Assembly (NCBI RefSeq): GCF_003096575.1
Contig: NZ_QEKT01000006.1
Span: 1-64,000, forward strand
Direction of reading: 5' to 3'
Length of the DNA stretch: 64,000 bases
DNA from: Convivina intestini
GTDB taxonomy: Bacteria > Bacillota > Bacilli > Lactobacillales > Lactobacillaceae
Part shown: positions 14,081 through 23,910 of the stretch, piece after piece
Numbering within the stretch: position 1 is the stretch's first letter
Layout: each line of letters starts with the position of its first letter
Program-made: the position numbers and the translations under genes
Notes under the pieces: generated by a model
The model's input: only the letters and a program-made list of their open reading frames with translations
Told to the model about the DNA's origin: nothing
The model's database searches: none

Positions 14081-14881
14081 CTAAAAGGCACGAAAACGGG
14101 CACGACGCATTTTAACTAATTCTTGTCCACCAACTTGTTCTAGTTGGTTAATTTCAGTTGTTAACTTAGCTGATAAAGCGCTAAATACTTTGGCATGATG
14201 ACGATTTTCCGGAATAACATACTCAATAACGTGCTTTTCCAACAAATCTTTTGGTGTAAGCCCCATGATACCGGCTGCTTCATCACTACGCTTACTATCT
14301 TTCCACAAGATAGAAGCAAATCCTTCTGGTGAAAGGATTGAATAGGTCGCATTTTCAAACATCCAGACCTGATCAGCAGTAGCCAAGGCTAAGGCTCCAC
14401 CAGAGCCCCCTTCACCGTAGATAATCGCAATCATTGGCACGGTCAATTTCATTGATTCTAAAATTGACTGAGCAATAGCATCTCCCTGTCCTTGGGCTTC
14501 GGCCTCTTTACCAGGGAAAGCACCTGGAGTATTGATAAAGGTAATAATTGGACGATGAAATTTTTCGGCCTGTTTCATCAAACGTTGGGCCTTACGATAA
14601 CCCCAAGGTTGGGGTGAACCATTCCGCTTGGATAACTTATCATTAATATCGATTCCCTTATCAATGGCAATGACCGTTACCGGGCGATTCCCCAGCATGG
14701 CAATACCGCCAATGACGGATTCATCATCCCCACCGCCAAGACGGTCTCCATGAAGCTCAATAAAGTCGGTAAACAAACCGTCAATTAATTCTCGGGCAAA
14801 AAAACGGTCCTCACGGGAACGCTTCACAACTTCTGCTGGAGCTACATCATGTTTAAATAAAAATCCTAATAAATCAGCCAT
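14081..14881 (-). CDS. accA: Acetyl-CoA carboxylase carboxyltransferase subunit alpha
   Basis: The 266-residue protein moves the carboxyl group from carboxy-biotin to acetyl-CoA together with AccD. It shows the crotonase-type core (FIELHGDRLGGGDD, PIITFINTPGAFPGKEAE, and the oxyanion-type glycines in YGEGGSGGALALA). I chose the ATG at 14881, one base after the accD stop and behind AGGGGAGG in the end of accD. It is somewhat shorter than the E. coli protein, as usual in lactic acid bacteria. It is the last gene of the fab/acc operon. Confidence 0.95.
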   Translation of the reverse strand: MADLLGFLFKHDVAPAEVVKRSREDRFFARELIDGLFTDFIELHGDRLGGGDDESVIGGIAMLGNRPVTVIAIDKGIDINDKLSKRNGSPQPWGYRKAQRLMKQAEKFHRPIITFINTPGAFPGKEAEAQGQGDAIAQSILESMKLTVPMIAIIYGEGGSGGALALATADQVWMFENATYSILSPEGFASILWKDSKRSDEAAGIMGLTPKDLLEKHVIEYVIPENRHHAKVFSALSAKLTTEINQLEQVGGQELVKMRRARFRAF

Positions 14882-14882
14882 T

Positions 14883-15722
14883 TTATGCCTCCCCTGAATG
14901 CATTTGAACAATCTTAGCAATGACAGCAGCTAAATCAGGACGAGGAACAATTTCATCAACAAAACCGTTAGCTAGTAAGGTTTCTGCTCGTTGAAAATCT
15001 TTCGGTAGCTTTTCATGGATTGTTGATTCAATAACGCGGGCACCGGCAAAACCAACTAAGGCGTGAGGTTCAGCTAGCGTAATATCACCCTGCATGGCAA
15101 AACTAGCCGTTACACCACCGGTGGTTGGATCAGTTAAGACAACTAGATATAACAAACCAGCTTCTTGATGGGCAGCCACGGCACCCGAAATCTTAGCCAT
15201 TTGCATTAAGGAATTAATTCCTTCTTGCATTCGAGCGCCACCAGAAGCAGTAAACATCACAAGTGGCAATCGATTAGCAGTAGCATACTCAAACAACCGT
15301 GTAATTTTTTCACCAGTTTTTGACCCTAAAGAACCCATCATAAAGTATGAATCCATGATTCCCAAAGCAACCGTTTGGCCCTTAATCAACGCCTTTCCAG
15401 TTAAAACTGACTCGCCCATATCGGTTTGTTTCTTTGCTCGAGCTAGTTTATCAGCGTAACCGGGAAAATCCGGATTATGCATTGATACATCTTCATCGAA
15501 TTCTTCAAATTCGTCGGCTAATAAAGCAACTCGTTCACGTGCTTGCAAACGGAAACCGTAACCACAATTAGCACAAACTCGGTACTCGCCCAATTGCTTA
15601 TTGTACATTTGGCTACCACAGTATGGGCAGGCCAAAAAGAGGCCATCGGGAATCCGATTTTTGGCCGCTTCATCAACCACAATATTAGCAATGTCATTTT
15701 TGTGTGAATTAAATAAATCCAT
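14883..15722 (-). CDS. accD: Acetyl-CoA carboxylase carboxyltransferase subunit beta
   Basis: The 279-residue protein has the N-terminal zinc ribbon ([12 protein letters not shown] and CANCGYGF, about residues 31-57) and the carboxyltransferase core with [23 protein letters not shown] and [12 protein letters not shown]. It forms the alpha2-beta2 carboxyltransferase with AccA. I chose the ATG at 15722 behind GGAGAAGG; a TTG at 15758 would add 12 residues. Gene order accC-accD-accA matches the LAB fab operon. Confidence 0.95.
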   Translation of the reverse strand: MDLFNSHKNDIANIVVDEAAKNRIPDGLFLACPYCGSQMYNKQLGEYRVCANCGYGFRLQARERVALLADEFEEFDEDVSMHNPDFPGYADKLARAKKQTDMGESVLTGKALIKGQTVALGIMDSYFMMGSLGSKTGEKITRLFEYATANRLPLVMFTASGGARMQEGINSLMQMAKISGAVAAHQEAGLLYLVVLTDPTTGGVTASFAMQGDITLAEPHALVGFAGARVIESTIHEKLPKDFQRAETLLANGFVDEIVPRPDLAAVIAKIVQMHSGEA

Positions 15723-15774
15723 AGTCTTTGACGCCTTCTCCTCTAATTCTCCGACCAAGAATCAAACAGACAAA

Positions 15775-17163
15775 TTAATCATCTTGAGCTGCTAATTCAG
15801 CTTTTTGCTTTTCCCAATTTGGTAGAAAACCATCTTCCAAATACTTAGTATCAAAACGATCATTTTGAACATTTTCATCTAACAAAAGTGCTTTTTGGAA
15901 CTTTCGACTAGTAGAAACCCCTACCACAACAGTCTCATCAACAATCCGTTCCAATTTTGTTAGTGCTTCTGCTCGCGTATTATCATGTGCAATTAACTTG
16001 GCAATCATCGAATCATAGAAAGGTTGAATAGTGTCTCCGGTATAAAGAGCTGAATCAATTCGAACACCTGGTCCACCAGTCGGTAAGAAAACAAATTCAA
16101 TCTTTCCAGCACTGGGCGCAAAGTCTTGTTCTGGCTTTTCAGCTGTTAATCGCATTTCAACCGCATGGCCTTTAATTTGAATATCTTCTTGTTGAAGAGG
16201 TAAATCCATACCAGCAGCCACTTGTACCTGTAAACGAACCAAGTCCAAGCCAGTGACCATCTCAGTTACAGGGTGTTCAACTTGAATTCGCGTGTTCATT
16301 TCCATGAAATAGAACTTACCATCATGGTCCTGCAAAAATTCAATCGTTCCGGTATTTTCATAATCAATGGCATTAACCGCCTTGGTCACAATATCAGCTA
16401 ATTCAGCTCGCATCGTTGGCGTAACTGAAGCTGCTGGTGATTCTTCCATAACCTTTTGATTACGACGTTGTAGGGAACAGTTTCGTTCCGGCAAGCATAA
16501 AACATGACCATTCTGATCACGAACTACTTGCATCTCGATGTGACGAACATGGGTCATCACTTTTTCAATGTACATGTGCTCGTCACCATAAGAAACTCGC
16601 GCTTCACTTTGAGCACTGTCAAACTTTTCAGCTAGTTCCTCTTCATGATAAACGAAACGCATTCCCTTACCACCACCACCAGCAGCAGCTTTCAATAGTA
16701 GAGGATAGCCAATTTCTTGCGCAACAACTTTAGCTTCATCGACATTGTGGATAAAGCCTTCTGATCCTGGAATCACAGGCACCTTAGCCTTACGCATTTC
16801 TTCACGCGCATGAGCTTTGTTACCCATCAAGTCAATGGTTTCTGGTCGAGGACCAATCCACTTAATACCAACTTCACCGACCATTTCAGCAAACAAACTA
16901 TTCTCTGATAAGAAACCGTAACCGGGATGAATTGCCTCAGAACCAGTCAACACAGCGGCACTTATCACATTTTTCATGTTTAAGTAGGAGTCAGTAGGTT
17001 TAGGGCCACCAACACAAATGGCCTCATCAGCTATCTGCACGTGTAAACTGTCGCGGTCTACCGTAGAATAAATTGCTACTGCAGCGATTCCCATTTCCTG
17101 AAGGGTGCGGATAATGCGCACGGCCACCTCACCCCGATTGGCTACCAATACTTTTTTAAACAT
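15775..17163 (-). CDS. accC: Biotin carboxylase subunit of acetyl-CoA carboxylase
   Basis: The 462-residue enzyme carboxylates biotin on AccB using ATP and bicarbonate. Visible are the N-terminal KVLVANRGEVAVRIIRT, the glycine-rich ATP loop (KAAAGGGGKGMRFV), the metal and ATP residues in FYFMEMNTRIQVEHPVTE, and the C-terminal domain. The ATG at 17163 follows GGAGAA, 1 bp after the fabZ stop. An upstream in-frame start (17175) overlaps fabZ and is less likely. Confidence 0.96.
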   Translation of the reverse strand: MFKKVLVANRGEVAVRIIRTLQEMGIAAVAIYSTVDRDSLHVQIADEAICVGGPKPTDSYLNMKNVISAAVLTGSEAIHPGYGFLSENSLFAEMVGEVGIKWIGPRPETIDLMGNKAHAREEMRKAKVPVIPGSEGFIHNVDEAKVVAQEIGYPLLLKAAAGGGGKGMRFVYHEEELAEKFDSAQSEARVSYGDEHMYIEKVMTHVRHIEMQVVRDQNGHVLCLPERNCSLQRRNQKVMEESPAASVTPTMRAELADIVTKAVNAIDYENTGTIEFLQDHDGKFYFMEMNTRIQVEHPVTEMVTGLDLVRLQVQVAAGMDLPLQQEDIQIKGHAVEMRLTAEKPEQDFAPSAGKIEFVFLPTGGPGVRIDSALYTGDTIQPFYDSMIAKLIAHDNTRAEALTKLERIVDETVVVGVSTSRKFQKALLLDENVQNDRFDTKYLEDGFLPNWEKQKAELAAQDD

Positions 17164-17164
17164 T

Positions 17165-17596
17165 TTATTCTCCAATAATAAAGGTTAGTTCAGCAGTTGT
17201 GGCCTTCTTCCCATTAACCCAGGCAATTCCCTTACCTGTTCCAATAGGGCCGCGCAAACGATCCAAAGTCACTTCTAGGCGAACTTGATCGCCGGGACGA
17301 ACCATCTTACGATAACGCGCCTTTTTGATACCACCAAAATAGGCAGTCTTACCTTTGAATTCTGGCATCGACAACAAGGCCACGGCACCAGTTTGAGCGA
17401 GTGCTTCAACTGTTAATGCTCCAGGAAAAGTCGGATTACCAGGAAAATGTCCTTGAAAAATTTCTTCGTTAATACTGATATTTTTCAAAGCCACGGCCCG
17501 CTTGCCGGGCTCTAATTCCTCGACTGTATCCAACATCAACATAGGATAACGATGTGGCAAAATCTCTTGAATTTCCTGGGTATTTAAAATAGTCAT
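17165..17596 (-). CDS. fabZ: 3-hydroxyacyl-ACP dehydratase FabZ (second copy)
   Basis: The 143-residue hotdog-fold protein dehydrates 3-hydroxyacyl-ACP in chain elongation. It keeps LPHRYPMLMLD, the catalytic histidine in FQGHFPGNP (about residue 50) and the catalytic glutamate in GALTVEALAQ (about 64). It lies between accB and accC. The other paralogue heads the operon. This copy looks like the general dehydratase because it follows the canonical motif. Confidence 0.93.
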   Translation of the reverse strand: MTILNTQEIQEILPHRYPMLMLDTVEELEPGKRAVALKNISINEEIFQGHFPGNPTFPGALTVEALAQTGAVALLSMPEFKGKTAYFGGIKKARYRKMVRPGDQVRLEVTLDRLRGPIGTGKGIAWVNGKKATTAELTFIIGE

Positions 17597-17654
17597 TTAC
17601 ACTCTCTCCTTTTGTTTTGACTTATGTACGTTTGGCCGAAACCAAACATGTAAT

Positions 17655-18125
17655 TTAATCAACGGTCACAAGATAAAGTGGCTTATCGTAATCAACCACT
17701 TCTTCATTTTTAACTAGCACTTGCGCAATGGTACCAGTGACATCACTCTTGATATCTGTCATTAGCTTCATTGCTTCAATAATGGCAACCGTTTCACCAG
17801 TCTCAACATGATCCCCAACTTGCTTAAAATCGGGCATATCTGGCTTAGGCTTCAAGTAAACTGTTCCCACCATCGGTGCCTTAATTTCTTCACCTGACAC
17901 TGGTGCTGCTTGACTAGCAACTGGCGCAGCTTCTGTAGCTGTTACCGGCGTAGCAGGCACTGCCGTGGCTGGAGCCGTAGCAACTGGCGCAACTACTGGA
18001 GCCGCAACATTTTCATTTTTGGAAAGATGCAAAGCAAAGTCACCCTCTTGGATGTTTACTTCTCGTAGTGAACCCTTCTCAAGATCCGCCATCAATTCTC
18101 GGATTTCTTTAATATTCAGGTCCAT
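17655..18125 (-). CDS. accB: Biotin carboxyl carrier protein of acetyl-CoA carboxylase
   Basis: The 156-residue protein has an N-terminal helical part, a linker rich in Ala, Pro, Thr and Val (about residues 40-75), and a C-terminal biotinyl domain with EAMKLM, whose lysine is biotinylated. Its ATG overlaps the fabF stop by one base (TAATG), which implies coupled translation. It carries carboxy-biotin between AccC and AccAD. Confidence 0.95.
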   Translation of the reverse strand: MDLNIKEIRELMADLEKGSLREVNIQEGDFALHLSKNENVAAPVVAPVATAPATAVPATPVTATEAAPVASQAAPVSGEEIKAPMVGTVYLKPKPDMPDFKQVGDHVETGETVAIIEAMKLMTDIKSDVTGTIAQVLVKNEEVVDYDKPLYLVTVD

Positions 18126-19390
18126 TACTTATTATCTCCCGCCCATTTTTTAAAGACTACAGCGGCATTATGTCCACCAAATCCATAGTTAGCACTCATA
18201 ACATATTCAGGAGCAGTATTTTTACTACTCTCATCAACTAGGTTAACCAACTTAGTATGTTCGTCTGGTTCCTCAAAACCAACGTTTACTGGTACTTGAC
18301 CACGTAGCAAACTACCGATTGAAGCAACTGCTTCAATGGCTCCGGCTGCACCAAGTAAGTGACCAGTCATTCCCTTAGTCGATGATACTAAGACTGAGTC
18401 AGGACCAAAGATTGAAGCAATGGCTTCTGATTCAGCTGAATCATTGGCGCCCGTAGCAGTTCCGTGAGCATTAATATAACTTACTTGTTCGGGTGTAATT
18501 TGCGCATCAGTCAAAGCAGCCTTCATGGCCCGAGCAGCACCTTCCCCATCAGGAGCAGGGCTAGTCATGTGATAAGCATCGGATGAAACACCGTAACCAA
18601 CTACTTCAGCCAAAATATTAGCACCACGTGCTTGGGCATGTTCTAAGCTCTCAAGAACCATAACACCTGATCCCTCACCTAAGACGAAACCATGACGGTT
18701 TTTATCAAAAGGCTTAGAAGCCTTGGCCGGATCAGTTTCCTTAGAAAGAGCAGTCAAAGCGGCGAAACCAGCAATTCCAATTTCGTTAACCGTAGCTTCA
18801 GCACCACCAGTTAACATCACATCTTCCTTACCAGATTGAATCCGCCAAAAGGCTTCCCCAACAGCGTTCGTAGCTGAGGCACAAGCTGTTACAACAGTAA
18901 AGTTAACACCCTTAGCGCCAAAACGAAGAGATACATTTCCTGATACCATGTTCGGAATCGATTCAGGCACGAACAAAGGACTTACTCGTTGAGGCCCCTT
19001 ATCGTGCATCTTAATCACTTGTTCTTGGATGGTTGTCAAACCACCTATTCCGTTTCCTAAAATAACACCAAATCGAGTTGGATCAGCTACAGTGGTTGGC
19101 TCTTCCGATCCTTCAGGAGCCTTTAAACCAGCTTGTTCCATTGCTTGATCAGCAGCATCAATGGCATACTGTGAAAACAAATCAAGCTTACGGGCATCAC
19201 GCTTCCCAACGCGTTGAGCAGGATCAAAACCATCAACCTGCCCCGCAACGGTAATACCAGTCTCACTTGCATCAAACTTAGTAATTGGCTTGATACCTAT
19301 CTTTTCATTAAAAATACCATCTAAAAAGGTCTTGGTATCATTCCCAAGGGGTGTAACTGCCCCAATTCCAGTAATTACTACTCGTGTCAT
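18125..19390 (-). CDS. fabF: 3-oxoacyl-ACP synthase II
   Basis: The 421-residue condensing enzyme extends acyl-ACP with malonyl-ACP. Its Cys-His-His triad is visible: VTACASATNA (nucleophile, about residue 169), INAHGTATGAND, and KGMTGHLLGAAG. FGFGGHNAAVVF closes the protein (as YGFGGHNAAVVF here). It is the only FabF/FabB-type synthase in the window, so it probably handles both saturated and unsaturated chains. Confidence 0.96.
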   Translation of the reverse strand: MTRVVITGIGAVTPLGNDTKTFLDGIFNEKIGIKPITKFDASETGITVAGQVDGFDPAQRVGKRDARKLDLFSQYAIDAADQAMEQAGLKAPEGSEEPTTVADPTRFGVILGNGIGGLTTIQEQVIKMHDKGPQRVSPLFVPESIPNMVSGNVSLRFGAKGVNFTVVTACASATNAVGEAFWRIQSGKEDVMLTGGAEATVNEIGIAGFAALTALSKETDPAKASKPFDKNRHGFVLGEGSGVMVLESLEHAQARGANILAEVVGYGVSSDAYHMTSPAPDGEGAARAMKAALTDAQITPEQVSYINAHGTATGANDSAESEAIASIFGPDSVLVSSTKGMTGHLLGAAGAIEAVASIGSLLRGQVPVNVGFEEPDEHTKLVNLVDESSKNTAPEYVMSANYGFGGHNAAVVFKKWAGDNK

Positions 19391-19416
19391 CTTCTATCCT
19401 TTCTCTATCCAACGGT

Positions 19417-20145
19417 TTAAATATGTAAACCGCCATCAACTGTAATTGTTTGTCCAGTAATATAGTTATTACCAGCTAGAAAAACAGCAACATCAGCAAC
19501 ATCTTCTGCTGAACCAAATCGGCTCAAAGGGATACTTTCCAAAAGTGATTCACGCGCCTTATCTGATAATTGATCAGTCATATCAGAAACAATCATCCCT
19601 GGTGCAATTGCATTGACTTGAATTTGACGTCGAGCACCTTCTTTGGCCAAGGTCTTAGTCATACCAATTAATCCAGCCTTAGCAGCTGAATAATTAACCT
19701 GTCCAACATTACCCATTTGCCCAACAACGGAACTAATATTGATAATTGAACCGTGCTTTTGGCGAATCATTTTCTTAAAAATAGGTTGTGTGACGTTAAA
19801 AGTACCATTTAAATTGACATTAACGACTTGGGCAAAATCAGCTGGTGACATACCAATAGTGATTTGGTCCTTAGTGATACCGGCATTATTAACTAAAATG
19901 TCAATCCCTTCAAAACCATCTTGCTTGTACAAAGCCTTCAACGCTTCTTCAGCAGCCTCAGCATCAGCAATATCAAATTGCAAAGTCAACGGCTCTTGAT
20001 GAAAACTAGCAATTACCTCTGGTTTGATAGCTGAGCGTGCATGTAAGACTAACCGAGCCCCTAGATTATCAAAGGCATGCGCAATTGCCAAACCAATACC
20101 TCGTGAGGATCCGGTCACTAATACAGTTTTATCGGTAAAATTCAT
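19417..20145 (-). CDS. fabG: 3-oxoacyl-ACP reductase
   Basis: The 242-residue short-chain dehydrogenase reduces 3-oxoacyl-ACP with NADPH. It shows the cofactor loop TGSSRGIGLAIA (residues 11-22), NNAG (about 89-92), the catalytic Ser in IINISSVVGQMGN, and YSAAKAG with catalytic Tyr and Lys. The C-terminus YITGQTITVDGGLHI is typical of FabG. It lies 3 bp after fabD. Confidence 0.95.
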   Translation of the reverse strand: MNFTDKTVLVTGSSRGIGLAIAHAFDNLGARLVLHARSAIKPEVIASFHQEPLTLQFDIADAEAAEEALKALYKQDGFEGIDILVNNAGITKDQITIGMSPADFAQVVNVNLNGTFNVTQPIFKKMIRQKHGSIINISSVVGQMGNVGQVNYSAAKAGLIGMTKTLAKEGARRQIQVNAIAPGMIVSDMTDQLSDKARESLLESIPLSRFGSAEDVADVAVFLAGNNYITGQTITVDGGLHI

Positions 20146-20148
20146 TGT

Positions 20149-21087
20149 CTATTCCTTTCCAGCACTTAGCATTTCCTGTACTTCTTGGAAACTGTCTAAG
20201 TCGGTGATTGAATAACGCGCCACTTCCTTGGGTGCAATTTTTTTAGCAAATTTAACCAAAGTTGCTGCAGGACCAATCTCAATCAGAGTGTCCACTCCCT
20301 GGTCCAACATGGCCTGTAAGTCTTGTGAAAAATACGTTGGTGAAACAATTTGTTTCTTCAACGTGTCTTTTAATTGATCAATAATAAATGGTTGTTTCGT
20401 AGTATTAGAATAAACCGGATAAAGCAAAGGCTGGAAAGTCTCATCAGCCAAACGATTTTGCAAACGAAGAGCAGCCTCATTTAAGAGTGGCGTGTGGAAG
20501 GCACCCACCACTGGTAATTCAACCATTCGTTTGATACCAGCAGCGGTTAATTCGCCCACTGCTTGATCAACATCAGCAGCCACACCACCAATCACTAACT
20601 GGGCAAAAGTATTAAAATTAGCAGGATAAACTTGGAGACCACGCTCTTGCAACTTTTTTAACGTAGTCACAATTAAATCTTGGTCATCACCCATTACCGC
20701 AACCATTTTACCTGGATTTTGGTCCCCAACTTCTTGCATATAGCGACCGCGATCTTTGATAATAGCCAGTGCTTGATCAAAAGTCATTGCTCCAGCTGCT
20801 GCTAGAGCGGAATACTCTCCCAGACTAAGACCGACACTAGCCACTGGCTTTGGTAAATCAGCTCCTAAAGCCTGAACAATAGCTAAACTCATAGCTACAA
20901 TCGCAGGTTGAGCAAATTCAGTTTGCTTAATTTTACTTTCATCTTGCACCACTTCAGTTAAATCATAGCCAAGTTGCTGAGAGGCTTGATCAATTAGGGT
21001 GCGATAGGCTGGTAGTGATTGGTAGAAATCCATCCCCATATCAACTTGCTGAGCTCCCTGCCCTGAAAACATTAATCCGATTTTCAT
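20149..21087 (-). CDS. fabD: Malonyl-CoA:ACP transacylase
   Basis: The 312-residue protein loads malonyl groups on ACP. It starts with MFSGQGAQ, has the nucleophile serine in VGLSLGEYSALAAAG (about residue 92) and the catalytic histidine in VVGAFHTPLL (about 200). Spacing to fabK (17 bp) and fabG (3 bp) indicates one transcript. Confidence 0.95.
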   Translation of the reverse strand: MKIGLMFSGQGAQQVDMGMDFYQSLPAYRTLIDQASQQLGYDLTEVVQDESKIKQTEFAQPAIVAMSLAIVQALGADLPKPVASVGLSLGEYSALAAAGAMTFDQALAIIKDRGRYMQEVGDQNPGKMVAVMGDDQDLIVTTLKKLQERGLQVYPANFNTFAQLVIGGVAADVDQAVGELTAAGIKRMVELPVVGAFHTPLLNEAALRLQNRLADETFQPLLYPVYSNTTKQPFIIDQLKDTLKKQIVSPTYFSQDLQAMLDQGVDTLIEIGPAATLVKFAKKIAPKEVARYSITDLDSFQEVQEMLSAGKE

Positions 21088-21104
21088 GGTTTTATTCTAC
21101 TTCC

Positions 21105-22070
21105 TTACTTGGTTGTATCTGGAATACCCATTAAGTCTGTTGCTTGTGCCCAGATATCAGATAAAATATCTGCAACTGGCTTTTCATCTTTGATCAAACC
21201 AGAAATTTGACCAGCCATGAAGGCGCCATGATCCTTATCTCCCTCTTGAACAGCAGCTCTTAAGGTACCAGACTCTAATTTTTCAATGGTTTCATAATCA
21301 GGCTTTGGCTTTTGTAATTCATTCACTTCATTCTTTACAAATTCCTTCGCCATCTTGTTTTTAAGCACACGCGCACGGCTTCCTAGCAAATTACCAGTAA
21401 CAATCGTGTCAATATCACGCGCTTTTAAAATCTTTTTCTTAAAGTTCTCATGAACTTCTGATTCAGTTGCCGTTAGGAATCGAGTGCCCATTTGTACTCC
21501 TGAAGCTCCTAACATAAAGGCAGCAGCCACTCCACGACCATCGCCAATACCACCTGCGGCAATAACTGGGATGGAAACAGCATCAACTACTTGTGGAATC
21601 AAGGTCATAGTTGTCATTTGACCAATATGACCACCAGATTCCATACCTTCAGCAATGACCGCATCCACACCTTTACGTTCCATCATCTTTGCTAAAGAAA
21701 CGGAAGGTACAACTGGCATAACAGTAATACCAGCAGCGTGTAATTCATCTAAGAATGGTGAAGGATCCCCTGCACCAGTGGCCACAACCTTGACACCCTC
21801 TTCTAAAATAACGTCGAAGACTTCACGGATATGACGACTCATAAGCATGACATTGACACCAAATGGCTTATCGGTCAATGCTTTAGCGCGCTTAATTTCA
21901 CGGCGGACATCATCCCCGTGCCAATAACCAGTCCCAATAAAGCCTAGTCCACCGGCTTCTGAAACAGCAGCAGCTAAGGCCCCGGTCCCGGCCCAAGTCA
22001 TACCACCTTCAACAATCGGATATTTCATTCCTAATTTTTCAAAGATTGGGTTATTAATTTCTACAGTCAT
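21105..22070 (-). CDS. fabK: Enoyl-ACP reductase II (FMN-dependent)
   Basis: The 321-residue TIM-barrel flavoprotein reduces enoyl-ACP with NAD(P)H. It begins PIVEGGMTWAGTGALAAAVSEAGGLGFIG and carries PVIAAGGIGDGRGVAAA and GVQMGTRFLTATES for FMN binding. Use of FabK instead of FabI is typical of streptococci and many lactobacilli and gives natural triclosan resistance. It lies between acpP and fabD. Confidence 0.95.
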   Translation of the reverse strand: MTVEINNPIFEKLGMKYPIVEGGMTWAGTGALAAAVSEAGGLGFIGTGYWHGDDVRREIKRAKALTDKPFGVNVMLMSRHIREVFDVILEEGVKVVATGAGDPSPFLDELHAAGITVMPVVPSVSLAKMMERKGVDAVIAEGMESGGHIGQMTTMTLIPQVVDAVSIPVIAAGGIGDGRGVAAAFMLGASGVQMGTRFLTATESEVHENFKKKILKARDIDTIVTGNLLGSRARVLKNKMAKEFVKNEVNELQKPKPDYETIEKLESGTLRAAVQEGDKDHGAFMAGQISGLIKDEKPVADILSDIWAQATDLMGIPDTTK

Positions 22071-22103
22071 CTGCTTATCCTCTTATTATCAATCCTATGT
22101 ACG

Positions 22104-22123
22104 CGGTATAACGTACCGCTTGT
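22104..22123 (-). other. Hairpin in the acpP-fabK spacer
   Basis: GCGGTA and TACCGC pair around TAACG between acpP and fabK. It has no T run, so it is more likely an RNA-processing or stability element than a terminator. Confidence 0.4.
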
Positions 22124-22127
22124 GATA

Positions 22128-22370
22128 TTACTTCTTGTCAGTTTGTTCCTTGATCTTGTTAACCAAGTCTTGGACAGTCTTAATGTCTTCAGCAACTTCC
22201 AACTTGATGTCAAAGTCATCTTCCACACGGTTCAAAACTTCAAACAAGTCTAATGAATCAGCATCGATATCATCAGTCAAGTTAGTTTCCAACTTAACTT
22301 CGCCTTCTTCCAAATCAAATTGGTCAACCAAAATCTCGTCTACCTTGTTAAAAATCTCTTCGTTAGTCAT
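22128..22370 (-). CDS. acpP: Acyl carrier protein
   Basis: The 80-residue acidic protein has the phosphopantetheine site DADSLDLFEVL (Ser near residue 39) and the four-helix ACP pattern. A strong AGGAG site precedes the ATG. The 77-bp spacer after fabH holds a hairpin (ACGGTG 22414-22419 with CACCGT 22430-22435) that could adjust the high ACP level needed relative to the enzymes. Confidence 0.96.
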   Translation of the reverse strand: MTNEEIFNKVDEILVDQFDLEEGEVKLETNLTDDIDADSLDLFEVLNRVEDDFDIKLEVAEDIKTVQDLVNKIKEQTDKK

Positions 22371-22447
22371 GTTTTTTCTCCTATATATAAACCGAAAAAT
22401 ACGTTTGATTTTTACGGTGCAGCCTACTACACCGTGTTACTAAAATT

Positions 22448-23449
22448 TTATAGTTGCCAAATTTGCACGCCAATAGCTAAACCACCACCAAAGCCGACAA
22501 AGGCAATTTTCATACCGGGATGAACCTGGCCTGATTCAACCAATTCATCCAATAAAATAGCGGTTGATCCGGCGGATGTATTGCCATATTCGGCCATGTT
22601 GGTCGGAAACTTAGCCAAATCTTGGCCAAAGTTCTTCGCCATTGAACGAATAATTCGCTCATTAGCTTGATGAGCCAAATACAGATCAATATCATCAGCA
22701 GCTAAACCAGCCTTATCAAGAGCCTTATTCATAATCTTAGGTACTTCACGAGTAGCAAAGCCATACACACTACGACCATCCTGATGGAAATAAGGATCTA
22801 ACGGTGAAATTTCACCGGAAAAGGCATTTTGATTGGCAAAACGTCCGGTTAAAATGGCATTCCCCATTTCACCATAAGACTGTAATTCTTCAGCAATTAA
22901 GCCAACAGATTCATTAGTTTGCTCTAGCAATACACCACCAGCACCATCACCAAACAACACGGAAACCGTTCGATCTTTCCAATCTACTAACTTGGAAAGC
23001 ACCTCGGCCCCGATAAACATTCCCTTGCGATAACGGCCAGAAGATAGTAGGGCTGAAGCAGCTGATAGCCCGTAAACGAATCCAGAACAGGCCGCATTAA
23101 GGTCAAAAGCAAAAGCCTTGCTAGCCTTAATATTTCCTTGAACAATCGCTGCAGTATGAGGGGATAAGGAATCAGGTGACATGGTTGAAACGATAATAAA
23201 ATCTAACTCATCAGCTGACCAACCCGATTTCTCTAATAACCGTTGTGCCACATGGGTAGCTAAATCAGAAGTGTTTTCATCAGTGACTACATGGCGATTA
23301 TGAATACCAGTCCGGGGATAAATCCACTCGTCACTAGTGTCCATGATAGTACTGAGTTCATTATTGGAGACCACTCGTTCAGGAATATAACGGGCAGTAG
23401 CTGCAATTTTCAAGTTTTCCAAAATTTCTATCCGGTCCTTAACAATCAC
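22448..23449 (-). CDS. fabH: 3-oxoacyl-ACP synthase III
   Basis: The 333-residue protein starts fatty acid synthesis by condensing acetyl-CoA with malonyl-ACP. The triad is clear: Cys in NAACSGFVYGL, His in YLAHQANERI, and Asn in YGNTSAGSTA. The GTG at 23449 lies 5 bp after the fabT stop but has no clear ribosome site. TTG codons 10 and 13 codons in would give a start closer to the usual FabH N-terminus, so the exact start is open. Confidence 0.94.
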   Translation of the reverse strand: MIVKDRIEILENLKIAATARYIPERVVSNNELSTIMDTSDEWIYPRTGIHNRHVVTDENTSDLATHVAQRLLEKSGWSADELDFIIVSTMSPDSLSPHTAAIVQGNIKASKAFAFDLNAACSGFVYGLSAASALLSSGRYRKGMFIGAEVLSKLVDWKDRTVSVLFGDGAGGVLLEQTNESVGLIAEELQSYGEMGNAILTGRFANQNAFSGEISPLDPYFHQDGRSVYGFATREVPKIMNKALDKAGLAADDIDLYLAHQANERIIRSMAKNFGQDLAKFPTNMAEYGNTSAGSTAILLDELVESGQVHPGMKIAFVGFGGGLAIGVQIWQL

Positions 23450-23454
23450 TATTT

Positions 23455-23910
23455 TTAAATCAACGAAATTAAGTAATGCTTCAAATTATGAATAGCCCGT
23501 TGAAGGGTGCTAATTTCATGGGTGGACATATTTTCAAAGAGGCTGTGTGTTAAGCCTCGATGAAATTCTTGATGGGCACGATAAACGACACGGCCGACGT
23601 GCGTTAACGCTAATTCAACTACCCGACGATCTCGTTTTGAACGACAGCGCTCAACATAGCCTTTTTCAACTAACCGATCAATAGCCGTTGTCATGGCGCT
23701 TGGCGTAAGGTGAATTAATTTAGCTACTTCTGAAGCGCTTTTGTGTTCATACATTGAAATAGCATCAATGGTATGCACTTCCTTAACTGATAAATCAAAA
23801 AAAGGTCCCTTACGAATAGCACTCTCTTCTACCCACATGACATTGGTAAACACTTCAACTAGTTCGCGATTAGTTTCTTCAAAGTTAAATGTTGTAACTG
23901 GTTCATTCAT
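23455..23910 (-). CDS. fabT: MarR-type regulator of fatty acid synthesis
   Basis: The 151-residue winged-helix protein has the MarR core (SASEVAKLIHLTPSAMTTAIDRLVEKGYVER, wing KRDRRVVELALT). In streptococci and lactic acid bacteria FabT in this position represses the fab operon with long-chain acyl-ACP as corepressor. The ATG at 23910 overlaps the fabZ1 stop (ATGAATGA). Two palindromes like the FabT site lie upstream of the operon, which supports autoregulation. Confidence 0.9.
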   Translation of the reverse strand: MNEPVTTFNFEETNRELVEVFTNVMWVEESAIRKGPFFDLSVKEVHTIDAISMYEHKSASEVAKLIHLTPSAMTTAIDRLVEKGYVERCRSKRDRRVVELALTHVGRVVYRAHQEFHRGLTHSLFENMSTHEISTLQRAIHNLKHYLISLI